Part shown: positions 26,742 to 35,114 of the stretch, piece by piece
How positions within the stretch are numbered: position 1 is the first letter of the stretch
Layout: every line of letters begins with the position of its first letter
Origin: Clostridiales bacterium
Lineage (GTDB): Bacteria > Bacillota_A > Clostridia > Oscillospirales > Oscillospiraceae
Reading direction: 5' to 3'
NCBI GenBank assembly: GCA_004553625.1
Contig: SFKX01000002.1
Location: 1 to 64,000, forward strand
Length of the DNA: 64,000 nt
Made by a program: the position numbers and the translations under genes
Notes under the pieces: generated by a model
Databases searched by the model: none
What the model was told of the DNA's origin: nothing
Seen by the model: the letters and a program-made list of their open reading frames with translations, nothing else

Positions 26742-27953
26742 ATGGTAAAAGTAGCGATCCTGGGCATAGGTACCGTCGGCGGAGGCACGGCGGAGGTGCT
26801 TACAAAGAACAGGGAACTCATAGCGCGAAGAGCGGGTCAGGAGATAGAACTCAAATACATCCTCTGCCGCAAGGCGAGGCCGGACCACCCCTTTGCGGAG
26901 CTCATCGTCCACGATATAGACACCGTCGTTAACGACCCGGAGATAAAGGTCGTGGCGGAGTGCATCGGCGGGGCGACGCTGGCTTATGAATATGACCGCC
27001 GCTGCCTGGAGGCGGGGAAGAACGTCGTCACCTCCAACAAGGAGCTTGTGGCGGAAAAGGGCCTGGAGCTGACGGCCCTCGCCCGGAAAAAGGGCGTGAA
27101 TTTCCTCTTTGAGGCGAGCGTCGGCGGCGGCATACCCATTCTGCGGCCGATCTGCCAGTGCCTGGCCGCAAACGAGATAAGCTCGGTCTGCGGCATTTTA
27201 AACGGCACTACCAACTATATACTCACCGAGATGATCCAGTGCGGCAAGAGCTTTGCTCAGGCGCTGCGCGAGGCCCAGCAGAAGGGCTACGCCGAGGCGG
27301 ACCCCACGGCGGACGTCGAGGGAATCGACGCCGGGCGCAAGATCTGCATCCTGGCGGACCTCTGCTTCGGCAAGAACGTGCCGCCCTCCTCCATCACGAC
27401 CGAGGGCATCACGCACATCACGCCAGCGGACATCGAATGTGCGAGGATACTGGGCTACAAGATAAAGCTCCTCGGCAGGGCGATGCGCACGGGGCCGAAC
27501 TCCGTTTCCGCCTTTGTGGCGCCGCACCTGGTGTCCAAGTCGAACCCGCTGGCGAACGTGGACGGTGTTATAAACGGTATCTCGGTAAAGGGCGACGCTG
27601 TGGGCGAGGCGATGTTCTTCGGTCCCGGCGCCGGCGCTCACCCGACGGCCAGCGCCGTTGCGGGCGACATCATAGACTGCGTGCGGGACCCGTCCACCAG
27701 GACATATATGGGCTGGTGGCCCTCGGAGCCGGGCTACGTCACGGGGCCGGAGAAGCTCTCCTGCAAGTGGATGGTGCGCGTCGTCGCGCCTCTGGCGCAG
27801 ATAGGCGCGGCCTTCCAGGGCGTGCGCTTCATCCCTGCGCCCAACGCCGAGCCGGACGAATACGCCTTCGTCACGCCGTATATGCCCGGCGAGGAGCTCT
27901 CCGCCAGGACCGCCGGCATGGACGTGCGCGCGAGATACCGCGTCCTGGACTGA
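26742..27953 (+). CDS. hom: Homoserine dehydrogenase
   Basis: 403 residues. It reduces aspartate semialdehyde to homoserine with NAD(P)H. The Rossmann motif LGIGTVGGG (6-14), TSNKELVAEKG, EASVGGGIPI, the signature GILNGTTNYILTEM and ADPTADVEGIDAGRK are intact. The C-terminal regulatory part is about 25-30 residues shorter than in the usual 430-residue enzymes, so its ACT-like domain is compact; the separate ACT protein upstream may compensate. Followed by lysC after 47 bases. Confidence 0.95.
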   Translation: MVKVAILGIGTVGGGTAEVLTKNRELIARRAGQEIELKYILCRKARPDHPFAELIVHDIDTVVNDPEIKVVAECIGGATLAYEYDRRCLEAGKNVVTSNKELVAEKGLELTALARKKGVNFLFEASVGGGIPILRPICQCLAANEISSVCGILNGTTNYILTEMIQCGKSFAQALREAQQKGYAEADPTADVEGIDAGRKICILADLCFGKNVPPSSITTEGITHITPADIECARILGYKIKLLGRAMRTGPNSVSAFVAPHLVSKSNPLANVDGVINGISVKGDAVGEAMFFGPGAGAHPTASAVAGDIIDCVRDPSTRTYMGWWPSEPGYVTGPEKLSCKWMVRVVAPLAQIGAAFQGVRFIPAPNAEPDEYAFVTPYMPGEELSARTAGMDVRARYRVLD

Positions 27954-28000
27954 CGGCATATACTGAAACGAGGTAATCTGCATTTGGAGGGACATACCCC

Positions 28001-29206
28001 ATGCTCATAGTACAGAAATTCGGCGGAAGCTCCGTGGCCGACGCCGCAAAGGTAAAGAGGGTCGCCGGGATAATAGCGGACACCTACTCCGAGGGACACG
28101 ACGTGGTCGTCGTCCTCTCCGCGCAGGGCGATACGACGGACGACCTCATCGAAAAGGCGCGCGAACTCAACCCGCGCCCGTCCAAGCGCGAGATGGACGT
28201 TCTGCTCTCCACTGGCGAGCAGCAGTCCGTTGCGCTGATGTCCATGGCGCTGGAGGCCATGGGCCTGCCCGTCGTCTCGCTCACCGGCTGGCAGGTCGGA
28301 CTCGAGACGAACACCTCCTACGGCTCTGCCAGAATAGTCCGGGTCTCGACGGAGCGCATCCGCCGCGAGCTCGACAAGCGCAGGATCGTGGTGATAGCGG
28401 GCTTCCAGGGCATAGATAGGAACGAGGACATAACTACCCTGGGCCGCGGCGGCTCCGATACCACGGCCGTGGCCATAGCGGCTGTCCTGCACGCGGATAA
28501 GTGCCAGATATACACGGATGTAGAGGGTGTCTACACCGCGGACCCGCGCAAGATAAAAGAGGCAAAAAAACTTGACGAGATAACTTACGACGAGATGCTG
28601 GAACTCGCCAGCCTGGGCGCTCAGGTGCTCATGAACCGCTCTGTGGAGCTGGCCAAGCGCTACGGCGTCGTTATTGAGGTGCTTTCCAGCTATGTGCGGA
28701 AGCCCGGTACAAAAGTTAAGGAGGTCGCAAAAAAGATGGAAGAGATGAAGATAAGCGGCATTGCAAAAGACAACGATGTGGCGCGTATAGCCGTCGTCGG
28801 CGTGCCTGACGAGCCGGGCATAGCTTTCCGTGTGTTCAACACCATGGCCCGGGCAAAGATAAACGTCGATATCATACTCCAGTCCTACGGCAAGAAGGGT
28901 ACGAACGACATCAGCTTCACCGTCCCGCTGCCGGACGCCGACGCCGCTGCCGAGGCGCTCTCGGAGCTGCAGGAGTCCATCGGCTACGACCACCTGAGCG
29001 TGGACACCAACGTCTGCAAGGTCAGCATCGTCGGCGCGGGCATGATGAGCGCATCCGGCATCGCCGCGCTCATGTTCGAGGCCCTCTACGACGCGAAGAT
29101 AAACATCCAGATGATCTCCACCTCCGAGATCAAGGTCTCCGTCCTGATCGAAAAGGGTTATGCGGACCAGGCTGTCCAGGCGATACACAACAAGTTCTTC
29201 GGTTAA
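28001..29206 (+). CDS. lysC: Aspartate kinase
   Basis: 401 residues, the monofunctional class II length. It phosphorylates aspartate, the entry to lysine, threonine and methionine. KFGGSSVAD at the N-terminus, GRGGSDTTAVA at about 150, and TDVEGVYTADPR are the kinase signatures; two ACT domains occupy about 260-401 (VGVPDEPGIAF; VGAGMMSASGIA), as expected for lysine/threonine feedback. Directly downstream of hom. No riboswitch-sized leader precedes it. Confidence 0.95.
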   Translation: MLIVQKFGGSSVADAAKVKRVAGIIADTYSEGHDVVVVLSAQGDTTDDLIEKARELNPRPSKREMDVLLSTGEQQSVALMSMALEAMGLPVVSLTGWQVGLETNTSYGSARIVRVSTERIRRELDKRRIVVIAGFQGIDRNEDITTLGRGGSDTTAVAIAAVLHADKCQIYTDVEGVYTADPRKIKEAKKLDEITYDEMLELASLGAQVLMNRSVELAKRYGVVIEVLSSYVRKPGTKVKEVAKKMEEMKISGIAKDNDVARIAVVGVPDEPGIAFRVFNTMARAKINVDIILQSYGKKGTNDISFTVPLPDADAAAEALSELQESIGYDHLSVDTNVCKVSIVGAGMMSASGIAALMFEALYDAKINIQMISTSEIKVSVLIEKGYADQAVQAIHNKFFG

Positions 29207-29230
29207 AGCGGCAAAAACTTCAAAAATATG

Positions 29231-29269
29231 ACCACCCCGGCCGGGAATACTCGGTTTGGGGTGGTTTTT
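29231..29269 (+). terminator. lysC terminator hairpin overlapping the next gene's ribosome site
   Basis: ACCACCCC (29231-29238) pairs with GGGGTGGT (29258-29265), followed by TTTTT and at once by the ATG of the next gene. The right arm is also the only Shine-Dalgarno-like sequence for that ATG. Confidence 0.65.
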
Positions 29270-30079
29270 ATGCGTAAAATATTTCTTTTTCTGCTGATAG
29301 CCGCGCTGCTTCCAGCCCCGGAGGCGCGCGCGGAGGTCCGGCTGCCGGTGGTCATGTATCACCACATCTCACAGGACCCGGCGCGGGCCTGCGACTATGT
29401 GGTGACGCCGGAGCAGCTGGAGGGCGACCTGCGCTGGCTGAGCGAAAGGGGCTGCACCGCCGTAAGCGCGCGGGAGGTCATAGACTACTGCGCGGGCCGG
29501 GGCGAACTGCCGGAAAAGCCCGTCCTCCTGACCTTTGACGACGGGCAGCTCTCCGTCCTGGCCTACGCCCTGCCGCTGCTGGAGAAGTACGGCATGTGCG
29601 CCGTGGCCGCCGTGGTCGGGGCCTACTGCGACGCGGAGGCCGGGGCGCAGTACCGCAGTCCCGAGTACTCGTACATGACCTGGCCCGAGGTGGCAGAGCT
29701 GGCGTCTTCAGGGCGCTTCGAGATAGCCAGCCACACGCAGGACATGCACGAGGAGAGCAGCCCGCGACGGGGATGCCTTCCCCGGAGCGGGGAGACGCCG
29801 GAGCAGTACGCCGCGGCTCTGAACGCGGACCTCGAGACCGTTGAGAGCGGCATAGAGGCCGCGACGGGCGCGAGACCGCTGGTGTTCGCCTATCCCTTCG
29901 GCTTCCACTGTGAGGCGGCGGCGGAGGTCCTGCGAGAGCGGGGCTACGCCCTGGTCCTGACCTGTGAGAACAGCGTGAACACGCTCAGCGTCGGGGACGG
30001 CGGTCTGCTTGAGCTTGCGCGCTTCAACCGGCCCGCCTCAGCTGACCGTGAGGTATTCTTCACAAAGCTGGGGCTCTGA
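29270..30079 (+). CDS. Polysaccharide deacetylase (NodB-type), exported
   Basis: 269 residues. A signal peptide (hydrophobic core IFLFLLIAALL, cleavage probably after ARA) precedes a NodB domain: MYHHISQ, LTFDDGQ with the catalytic/metal Asp pair, SHTQDMHE with the metal His, and FAYPFG. It probably removes N-acetyl groups from peptidoglycan or another amino-sugar polymer outside the cell. ATG 29270 is chosen because it puts the signal peptide at the N-terminus; an in-frame ATG at 29228 would add a hydrophilic 14-residue leader. Confidence 0.85.
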   Translation: MRKIFLFLLIAALLPAPEARAEVRLPVVMYHHISQDPARACDYVVTPEQLEGDLRWLSERGCTAVSAREVIDYCAGRGELPEKPVLLTFDDGQLSVLAYALPLLEKYGMCAVAAVVGAYCDAEAGAQYRSPEYSYMTWPEVAELASSGRFEIASHTQDMHEESSPRRGCLPRSGETPEQYAAALNADLETVESGIEAATGARPLVFAYPFGFHCEAAAEVLRERGYALVLTCENSVNTLSVGDGGLLELARFNRPASADREVFFTKLGL

Positions 30080-30082
30080 GGC

Positions 30083-31339
30083 TCAGGAGAGCATGAGTTC
30101 CAGGATGACCCGGTCCGTGCCGGACATACCGCGCGCGGCCAGCTCGCCGACCTTGTCTATGGAATTTTCGGCGTCCGTTCCGGCGATGCCCTCGCCGCCC
30201 TGACAGCGTCTGCCGGACATGGCCAGTTCGTGGGCCAGGAAGCCGGCGTCCAGCGCGGCGGCGATCTTCGAGGCGCAGGAGGCCTTTGCCCCGTCGCAGA
30301 TCATACCGGAGACGGCAGCCAGGGTGTTTATGAGCGCGGCGGCGCACTGCTCGCGGCTGCCGCCCGCCAACCAGGTTGTCGCCGCGGAGACCGCCGCGGC
30401 CGCGCTCGAGGCCCCGCAGTAGGCCGAGAGCTTGCCTATGTGCTTTTTGATATGCAGGGCGGTGAGATTGCTGATGAGCAGGGCGCGCAGCATCCTCTCT
30501 TCTCCGCAGTCCCAGGCCCGGGCCAGCTCGACCACGGGCAGGGACACCGTGAGGCCCTGGTTCCCGCTGCCGGAGTTTATAACCACGGGCATGAGACAGC
30601 CGCCCATCCTTGCGTCGCTGCCTGCCGCGGCCTTGGCCCTGGCCCGCGTGAACTCGTCTTGGCTGCGCTCCAGCAGTTTCCTTCCCACACCCAGGCCGAA
30701 GTCCCCGGCAATGCCGGCATCCGCTATGGCGCTGTTGCAGCGGATCTGCCGCTCGAGCAATCCGCGCTCCTCCGAGAGGTCCGTCCCCTCGGCAAAGTCG
30801 AATATGCCGGCAAAGCTCATCTCCGGTTCCGGCGCGGGCTCCTCGTCCTCCTGCGCTCTGCCTGAACCCGCAAGCTCGACCCCGTCCAGCCTGCGCGAAC
30901 AGACGTTTGTGTGCGAGCCGCGTATCTCAACCAGCGCCCGGTGTCCGCCGCCCTCCGCCTCCACGCGGATGTGCAGCACCTCGTTCGTCTCCAGCAGGCT
31001 GACGCTGCATATACCTGCCGCCAGCAGCTCCTTCGCCCGCGTGAGCTGGGTATCCTCCAGGCCGTGCAGCACGTTCAGGCCCGCGGCAGCGTCCCCGCCC
31101 ACGGCGCCGATGACCGCCGCGGCCTCTATGCCTCGCAGACCGCCGGTGCCTGGGACGGCCACGCTCTTTACGTTCTTTACTATGTTCCCGCTGCAGGCGG
31201 CGTTCAGCCGCTCCGGCTCGCAGCCCAGAGTCTCGCGCGCCAGCGCCGCCGCGTAGGCGATAGCTATGGGCTCCGTACAGCCTGTTGCCAGCTCCAGCTC
31301 CTGACGGAGCACCTGCCTATAAAGCTCAAATTCTTCCAT
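30083..31339 (-). CDS. L-cysteine desulfidase-like protein (UPF0597, CyuA/YhaM family)
   Basis: 418 residues. LATGCTEPIAIAYAAA with the conserved Cys near the N-terminus, SGNIVKNVK, PGTGGLRG, NSGSGNQGLTVS and the C-terminal YCGASSAAAA and ICDGAKASCA stretches match the UPF0597/L-cysteine desulfidase family, distantly related to iron-sulfur serine dehydratases. The predicted reaction is cysteine to pyruvate, ammonia and sulfide through a [4Fe-4S] cluster. The ATG at 31339 has GGGAGGGAG upstream; the in-frame extension to 31432 lacks one. Confidence 0.85.
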   Translation of the reverse strand: MEEFELYRQVLRQELELATGCTEPIAIAYAAALARETLGCEPERLNAACSGNIVKNVKSVAVPGTGGLRGIEAAAVIGAVGGDAAAGLNVLHGLEDTQLTRAKELLAAGICSVSLLETNEVLHIRVEAEGGGHRALVEIRGSHTNVCSRRLDGVELAGSGRAQEDEEPAPEPEMSFAGIFDFAEGTDLSEERGLLERQIRCNSAIADAGIAGDFGLGVGRKLLERSQDEFTRARAKAAAGSDARMGGCLMPVVINSGSGNQGLTVSLPVVELARAWDCGEERMLRALLISNLTALHIKKHIGKLSAYCGASSAAAAVSAATTWLAGGSREQCAAALINTLAAVSGMICDGAKASCASKIAAALDAGFLAHELAMSGRRCQGGEGIAGTDAENSIDKVGELAARGMSGTDRVILELMLS

Positions 31340-31484
31340 AACTCCCTCCCTGTCTGCATGGTTTTTACCTCTCTCTGCCTCAATTATAGCCGCAGTGCAG
31401 ACCAGCGTCAACAAAATGCTGGATATATTCACTAAAATATTTCATTATTCCACGCATAACGCTGTAGATATTGACGGCAAACAC

Positions 31485-31515
31485 AAAAAAGGAGGGACCC
31501 AAGCGGGTCCCTCCT
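31485..31515 (-). terminator. Rho-independent terminator of the AbfD-like gene
   Basis: An 11-bp stem (AGGAGGGACCC / GGGTCCCTCCT) with loop AAGC and six T residues on the minus strand. Confidence 0.9.
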
Positions 31516-31540
31516 AGGCGTTTTGGAATTTATCTGTGAC

Positions 31541-33085
31541 TCAGTCGACCTTCGGCAGATCCTTGAAGTCGCAGATGCGGCCCTGACGGGCGCCGATGCT
31601 GTCGATGATATCGTCGCACTTGGCCGGATCCTTCTCGATGCCGGTTGCGGCTTTGACGATGTTCTGGAGGTACTTCCAGTCGGTGAAGCTGCGGGCCATG
31701 ACCGTCGAGGCCTCCTGGTTGCCGCCGCCGTGCAGGGCCATAGCAGTCCAGTTGGAGCCGCGGACCATGTGCTCTATGAAGCGGGTGGCGCGCAGGCGGT
31801 CGAAGGCATCGTACTCCGGATTGCCGGGGTTGAAGGCCCTCTGGACTATCGCACCGACGCCCTCAGAGCGCATATCGAGCTCCGACGGAGCGGTCTCGCC
31901 GAAGCCAGCGATTATGTCGCGCGCATAGCGCACGGCTTCGAACGGGGCCTTGGTGCAGGTATACTTACATGTGTGGGACATGAGCGGGTTCGGGATCCAG
32001 AATCCGCTGGGATGCTTGAAGCCTTCCGTGCCGGCCGCGAGCGACAGACCATAGACAGTCTCAGCGGTCATGGCCATCTCGGTCAGCTTGGTGCGGATGT
32101 GGCCAGCCTTGCTGACGCCGACCATATCGGCGATGAGGCTGGAGGCGCCGCAGAGGGCCGTGCAGCCGCCGGCCTTGCAGCCGCCGGCGGTAAGGCGGTG
32201 CACCGCGGTGAAGTAGGAGAGCAGACGGCCGACGTAGTTGGTCTCGCCGCACATAAAGACGCGCTCGTTCGGGACAAAGACCTTGTCGAAGTAGACCATG
32301 GCCTGGTGGTCGGCGTAGAGCTTGCCGAGGTCGATGCCCTCGATATCGCCGCCCATCTCAAAGAAGCGCTTATCCTGCGGGGTGCGGCCCAGTACGAAGG
32401 TCATGCCCGGGGCGTCAGCCGGGACGGCGCAGGCAACGGCGAAGTCCTTCTCATCGGGCTTCATATTCGTCGTCGGGACGATTATGACCTCATGAGCGAA
32501 GAGTATGCCGGTCTGGTTGCACTTGAAGCCGCTGATGACTATGCCGTCGTCGCGGATCTCGTCAACGTGGACGTAGCAGTCGCGGTCCGCCTGCTTGCTG
32601 GGCGGCAGGGTGCGCAGGCCCTTCGTATCGGTGACGGTGACCGTGCAGCTCAGGTCGTTGTCCTGGACGTAGCGCAGGAACTTCATGAACCTCTCGTAGT
32701 AGTTCGTGCCGAGGTCATGGTCCATATCATAGGTGCAGGGACCCAGGCCGGCGAACGCCTCAGAGCCGGTGCAGCGGTGCGTGCAGCAGCCGATGACCTC
32801 GGCAAGGGCGCGGGCCGCGCGGGTCTTGCGGTTGGCGTCCTCCGCGGAGTTCAGCGGGGCGTTGTAGATGCTGACGGGCTCGCCGCTCAGGTGGGACTTG
32901 ACCGTGATGAGGTCGGCCCACTTGGGGTTATGCTGCAGCTCGTATATCTTCGAGATGGCGTTGAAGCTGGCTGCCAGGGGCGGATATGTGGTCAGATCCT
33001 CGATCTTCTCGCCGAGGAACCACACGTTCATGGGCTTGCGGGCGCGAATGCTGTCCTGATACTGTTGTTTCGTCATGAGTGCCAT
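31541..33085 (-). CDS. 4-hydroxybutyryl-CoA dehydratase/4-hydroxyphenylacetate 3-hydroxylase family flavoprotein
   Basis: 514 residues. The chain aligns with the HpaB-fold flavoproteins, and all four residues known to bind the [4Fe-4S] cluster in AbfD-type 4-hydroxybutyryl-CoA dehydratase are at the right spacing: Cys101 and Cys105 (CTHRC) and His296 and Cys303 (HRLTAGGC). This favours a radical dehydratase over a two-component monooxygenase. Substrate is inferred, not seen; no CoA-transferase or 4-hydroxybutyrate dehydrogenase gene is nearby. Clear AAAGGAGG ribosome site; single-gene unit with its own terminator. Confidence 0.88.
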   Translation of the reverse strand: MALMTKQQYQDSIRARKPMNVWFLGEKIEDLTTYPPLAASFNAISKIYELQHNPKWADLITVKSHLSGEPVSIYNAPLNSAEDANRKTRAARALAEVIGCCTHRCTGSEAFAGLGPCTYDMDHDLGTNYYERFMKFLRYVQDNDLSCTVTVTDTKGLRTLPPSKQADRDCYVHVDEIRDDGIVISGFKCNQTGILFAHEVIIVPTTNMKPDEKDFAVACAVPADAPGMTFVLGRTPQDKRFFEMGGDIEGIDLGKLYADHQAMVYFDKVFVPNERVFMCGETNYVGRLLSYFTAVHRLTAGGCKAGGCTALCGASSLIADMVGVSKAGHIRTKLTEMAMTAETVYGLSLAAGTEGFKHPSGFWIPNPLMSHTCKYTCTKAPFEAVRYARDIIAGFGETAPSELDMRSEGVGAIVQRAFNPGNPEYDAFDRLRATRFIEHMVRGSNWTAMALHGGGNQEASTVMARSFTDWKYLQNIVKAATGIEKDPAKCDDIIDSIGARQGRICDFKDLPKVD

Positions 33086-33220
33086 AGATTTTTCCTCCTT
33101 TACTCCTGGTAGTTGATCCTTACGGCGGTATGCACCGCGATTTTCTATGATCTATGCGTTTCGGCTGCCGGGCCTGGAACCAGAGCCGTGAAAGCGCATG
33201 AATCCTGATTTGGGGATGGC

Positions 33221-34039
33221 CTAGAAGAACAGCTCCGGCTCCGCCCTCCTGGTGAAGCCCAGCTCCAGCTCTTCCTTGTGGTAGAGGTAGTTATAGCTGT
33301 CGTAATACCTGGCGTCTGCCGGGCAGCCCTTGACGCAGGCGCCGCATTTTATGCAGATGCCGCGGTATTCCCCCACGTTCCCCGGGACTATCGAGCCCAT
33401 GGGACACAGCAGGACGCAGAGCCCGCAATTCGTACAGCCCTCGCCGACTTTCGGCTTGTCCTTGAGGATGTTGACGGGCTGACCGTTCCTGTCCTTGGGG
33501 ACGTAGTAGGGCCTGTAGGGGCTGCAGCCATTTACTTCGACCGGCTGCCTGCCTTCCGCGGGCGGCTCTGGCAGCTGGAGGATGCGTTCTGCGAACTCCT
33601 CTGCCTTTGCGATATCCTCCGCGTCCGGCCTGCCGGCGCCGAGGATGCGGGAGAACGAGTGCTCGCCCACAAATGCCCCTGCCGCGACGGTCCTGAAGCC
33701 AGCCGCCTCCAGCAGGTCGCGCAGTTCGATGAGCGCGTCGTCATAATTCCTGTTTCCGTAGCACACCACGGGGACGGCCAGGGCGCCTCCGCCTGTGAGA
33801 CTGCGTATGTAGCTGAGGAGCACGTTCGGGACCCGCCCGGCATAGACCGGGACGCCGAACACCACGAGGTCTCCTTCTTCGAAACAGCGGGGCTTTTCCC
33901 TGCCTTGCGGAAGCGTGAAGTCCTCCAGCCTTAGCTCTTCGCCCCAGGCCCGGGCTATCCGCCCGGCGACTGCGAGGACGATACGTTTGGTCGTCCCCGT
34001 GGCGCTGAAATACATTGCGCTAACTCTTCTTGCGTTCAT
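33221..34039 (-). CDS. EFR1-type flavodoxin-ferredoxin fusion protein
   Basis: 272 residues. An N-terminal flavodoxin-like domain (YFSATGTTKRIV FMN-phosphate loop; VFGVPVYAGRVPN) is joined to a C-terminal pair of [4Fe-4S] motifs, CTNCGLCVLLCP and CIKCGACVKGCP (about residues 207-248). EFR1-family ferredoxins are small cytoplasmic electron carriers; partner unknown. Its ribosome site AGGAGG is inside the last codons of coaD, so the two genes are coupled. Confidence 0.88.
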   Translation of the reverse strand: MNARRVSAMYFSATGTTKRIVLAVAGRIARAWGEELRLEDFTLPQGREKPRCFEEGDLVVFGVPVYAGRVPNVLLSYIRSLTGGGALAVPVVCYGNRNYDDALIELRDLLEAAGFRTVAAGAFVGEHSFSRILGAGRPDAEDIAKAEEFAERILQLPEPPAEGRQPVEVNGCSPYRPYYVPKDRNGQPVNILKDKPKVGEGCTNCGLCVLLCPMGSIVPGNVGEYRGICIKCGACVKGCPADARYYDSYNYLYHKEELELGFTRRAEPELFF

Positions 34040-34040
34040 C

Positions 34041-34625
34041 TTACCTCCTGAATGTGTCCTCCGCCGCGGCCGGACTGACCGACGGCAGCTCCCTGCAAGA
34101 GGCCGGGATTCTGCCGCGCCTTCTTACCGGTCTGGGTTGGATGTGCTGGGCGACCTTGCGCCTGAGCGCCTTCTCCACACAGCCCGGGACAAAGCTGCCG
34201 AGTTCCGCACCTAATGCGCCAAGCTCTCTTGCCGCGCTCGAACTCAGGAAGGCATAGCGGCTGTCCGCCGCCAAAAAGAGCGTTTCCGCTTCGGGGTTCA
34301 GGGTCCTGTTGACGGAGGCCATCTGGAACTCATAGTCAAAGTCGCTCGTCGCACGAAGACCACGTATGATGACAGGCCTCTCGAAACGGCGTACATAGTT
34401 TGCCAGGAGGCCGCCGTATGCCTCGACCAGGACCCCGGGTATGTCCGCCGTGGCCTCGCGCAGGAGCTCCACGCGCTCCTGAACGTCGAAGAGGCCGCGG
34501 CCTTTGCCGCCGTTCGACATCACACAGACCACAACGCCGCCAAACCTGGCGGCGCAGCGCCTGATGACGTCCACATGTCCATGCGTAGGCGGGTCGAAGC
34601 TGCCCGGGAATATCGCTGTACTCAT
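34041..34625 (-). CDS. coaD: Phosphopantetheine adenylyltransferase with C-terminal extension
   Basis: 194 residues; normal CoaD is about 160. It adenylates 4'-phosphopantetheine in coenzyme A synthesis. FPGSFDPPTHGHVDVI holds the T/HxGH nucleotidyltransferase motif; GGLLANYV, IIRGLRATSDFDYE and the SSSAARELGALG segment are conserved. The family usually ends near VEKALRRK, but here about 33 extra Arg/Pro-rich residues run up to the EFR1 gene, suggesting loss of the original stop or a frameshift. The in-frame N-terminal extension to 34745 is not CoaD-like and is excluded. Confidence 0.9.
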   Translation of the reverse strand: MSTAIFPGSFDPPTHGHVDVIRRCAARFGGVVVCVMSNGGKGRGLFDVQERVELLREATADIPGVLVEAYGGLLANYVRRFERPVIIRGLRATSDFDYEFQMASVNRTLNPEAETLFLAADSRYAFLSSSAARELGALGAELGSFVPGCVEKALRRKVAQHIQPRPVRRRGRIPASCRELPSVSPAAAEDTFRR

Positions 34626-35114
34626 GTCTCTTGCACCCTCGTTGCCCGCGCGCCCTGTTTTACATATACGGCGCCGGGACCGGCCTGATGCCTCCCGGCC
34701 AAACCTGCCGGGATCCGGCAAAGTGTTACAGTGTGCGGCGCGCAAAACATAAATAGTGAACAGTTTTTCAGCTCTGTCTCAATCCGCGATGGCCCTGTTA
34801 TATATGGCTCGGGGCAAAGCGCAGCAAAACGACGAAAACACCGCTCTTTCTACCGTAAAAACTATAACATTATGCCGCATAAACTGTCAACGAAATAACA
34901 GTGCGGCAAAAAATTTTCGTGATTGGCAACAAGCTGCCAAATCTGTATCATTTGGTTTTGTGACACAATAATTTACACTCGTTTGCCCATGCGTTGAATA
35001 ACTCCCGCACTGTAACAGCGCAAAGAATTACAGTTTGCCGTTGCAAATGGAGCGGGACTGTCGTATGATGGATGTAAGAATGTGTCATGCAGCGACGTCG
35101 GAGGAGTGGAGAAA
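34626..35114. other. 489-bp gene-free divergent intergenic region
   Basis: An AT-rich spacer between coaD (minus) and the YtoI-like gene (plus). It contains the promoter at 35041-35069, short inverted repeats around TTGGCA-type sequences (about 34922-34940), and a small open frame at 34756-34971 with no ribosome site or recognisable product. I see no RNA gene or riboswitch fold by eye. Confidence 0.5.
35041..35069 (+). promoter_or_regulatory. SigA-type promoter of the YtoI-like gene
   Basis: TTGCAA (35041-35046), a 17-bp spacer and TATGAT (35064-35069), about 45 bases before the start codon. Confidence 0.7.

Noticed and set aside
27954..28000. Lysine riboswitch before lysC
   Set aside because: The gap from hom to lysC is 47 bases, far too short, and no leader of suitable size lies in front of the ACT-hom operon either.
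27734..29365. A 543-codon minus-strand open frame opposite hom and lysC
   Set aside because: It is antisense to two well-supported enzymes and has no family features.
34756..34971. A 71-codon open frame in the coaD/YtoI intergenic region
   Set aside because: No ribosome site, no domain and AT-rich non-coding-like composition.
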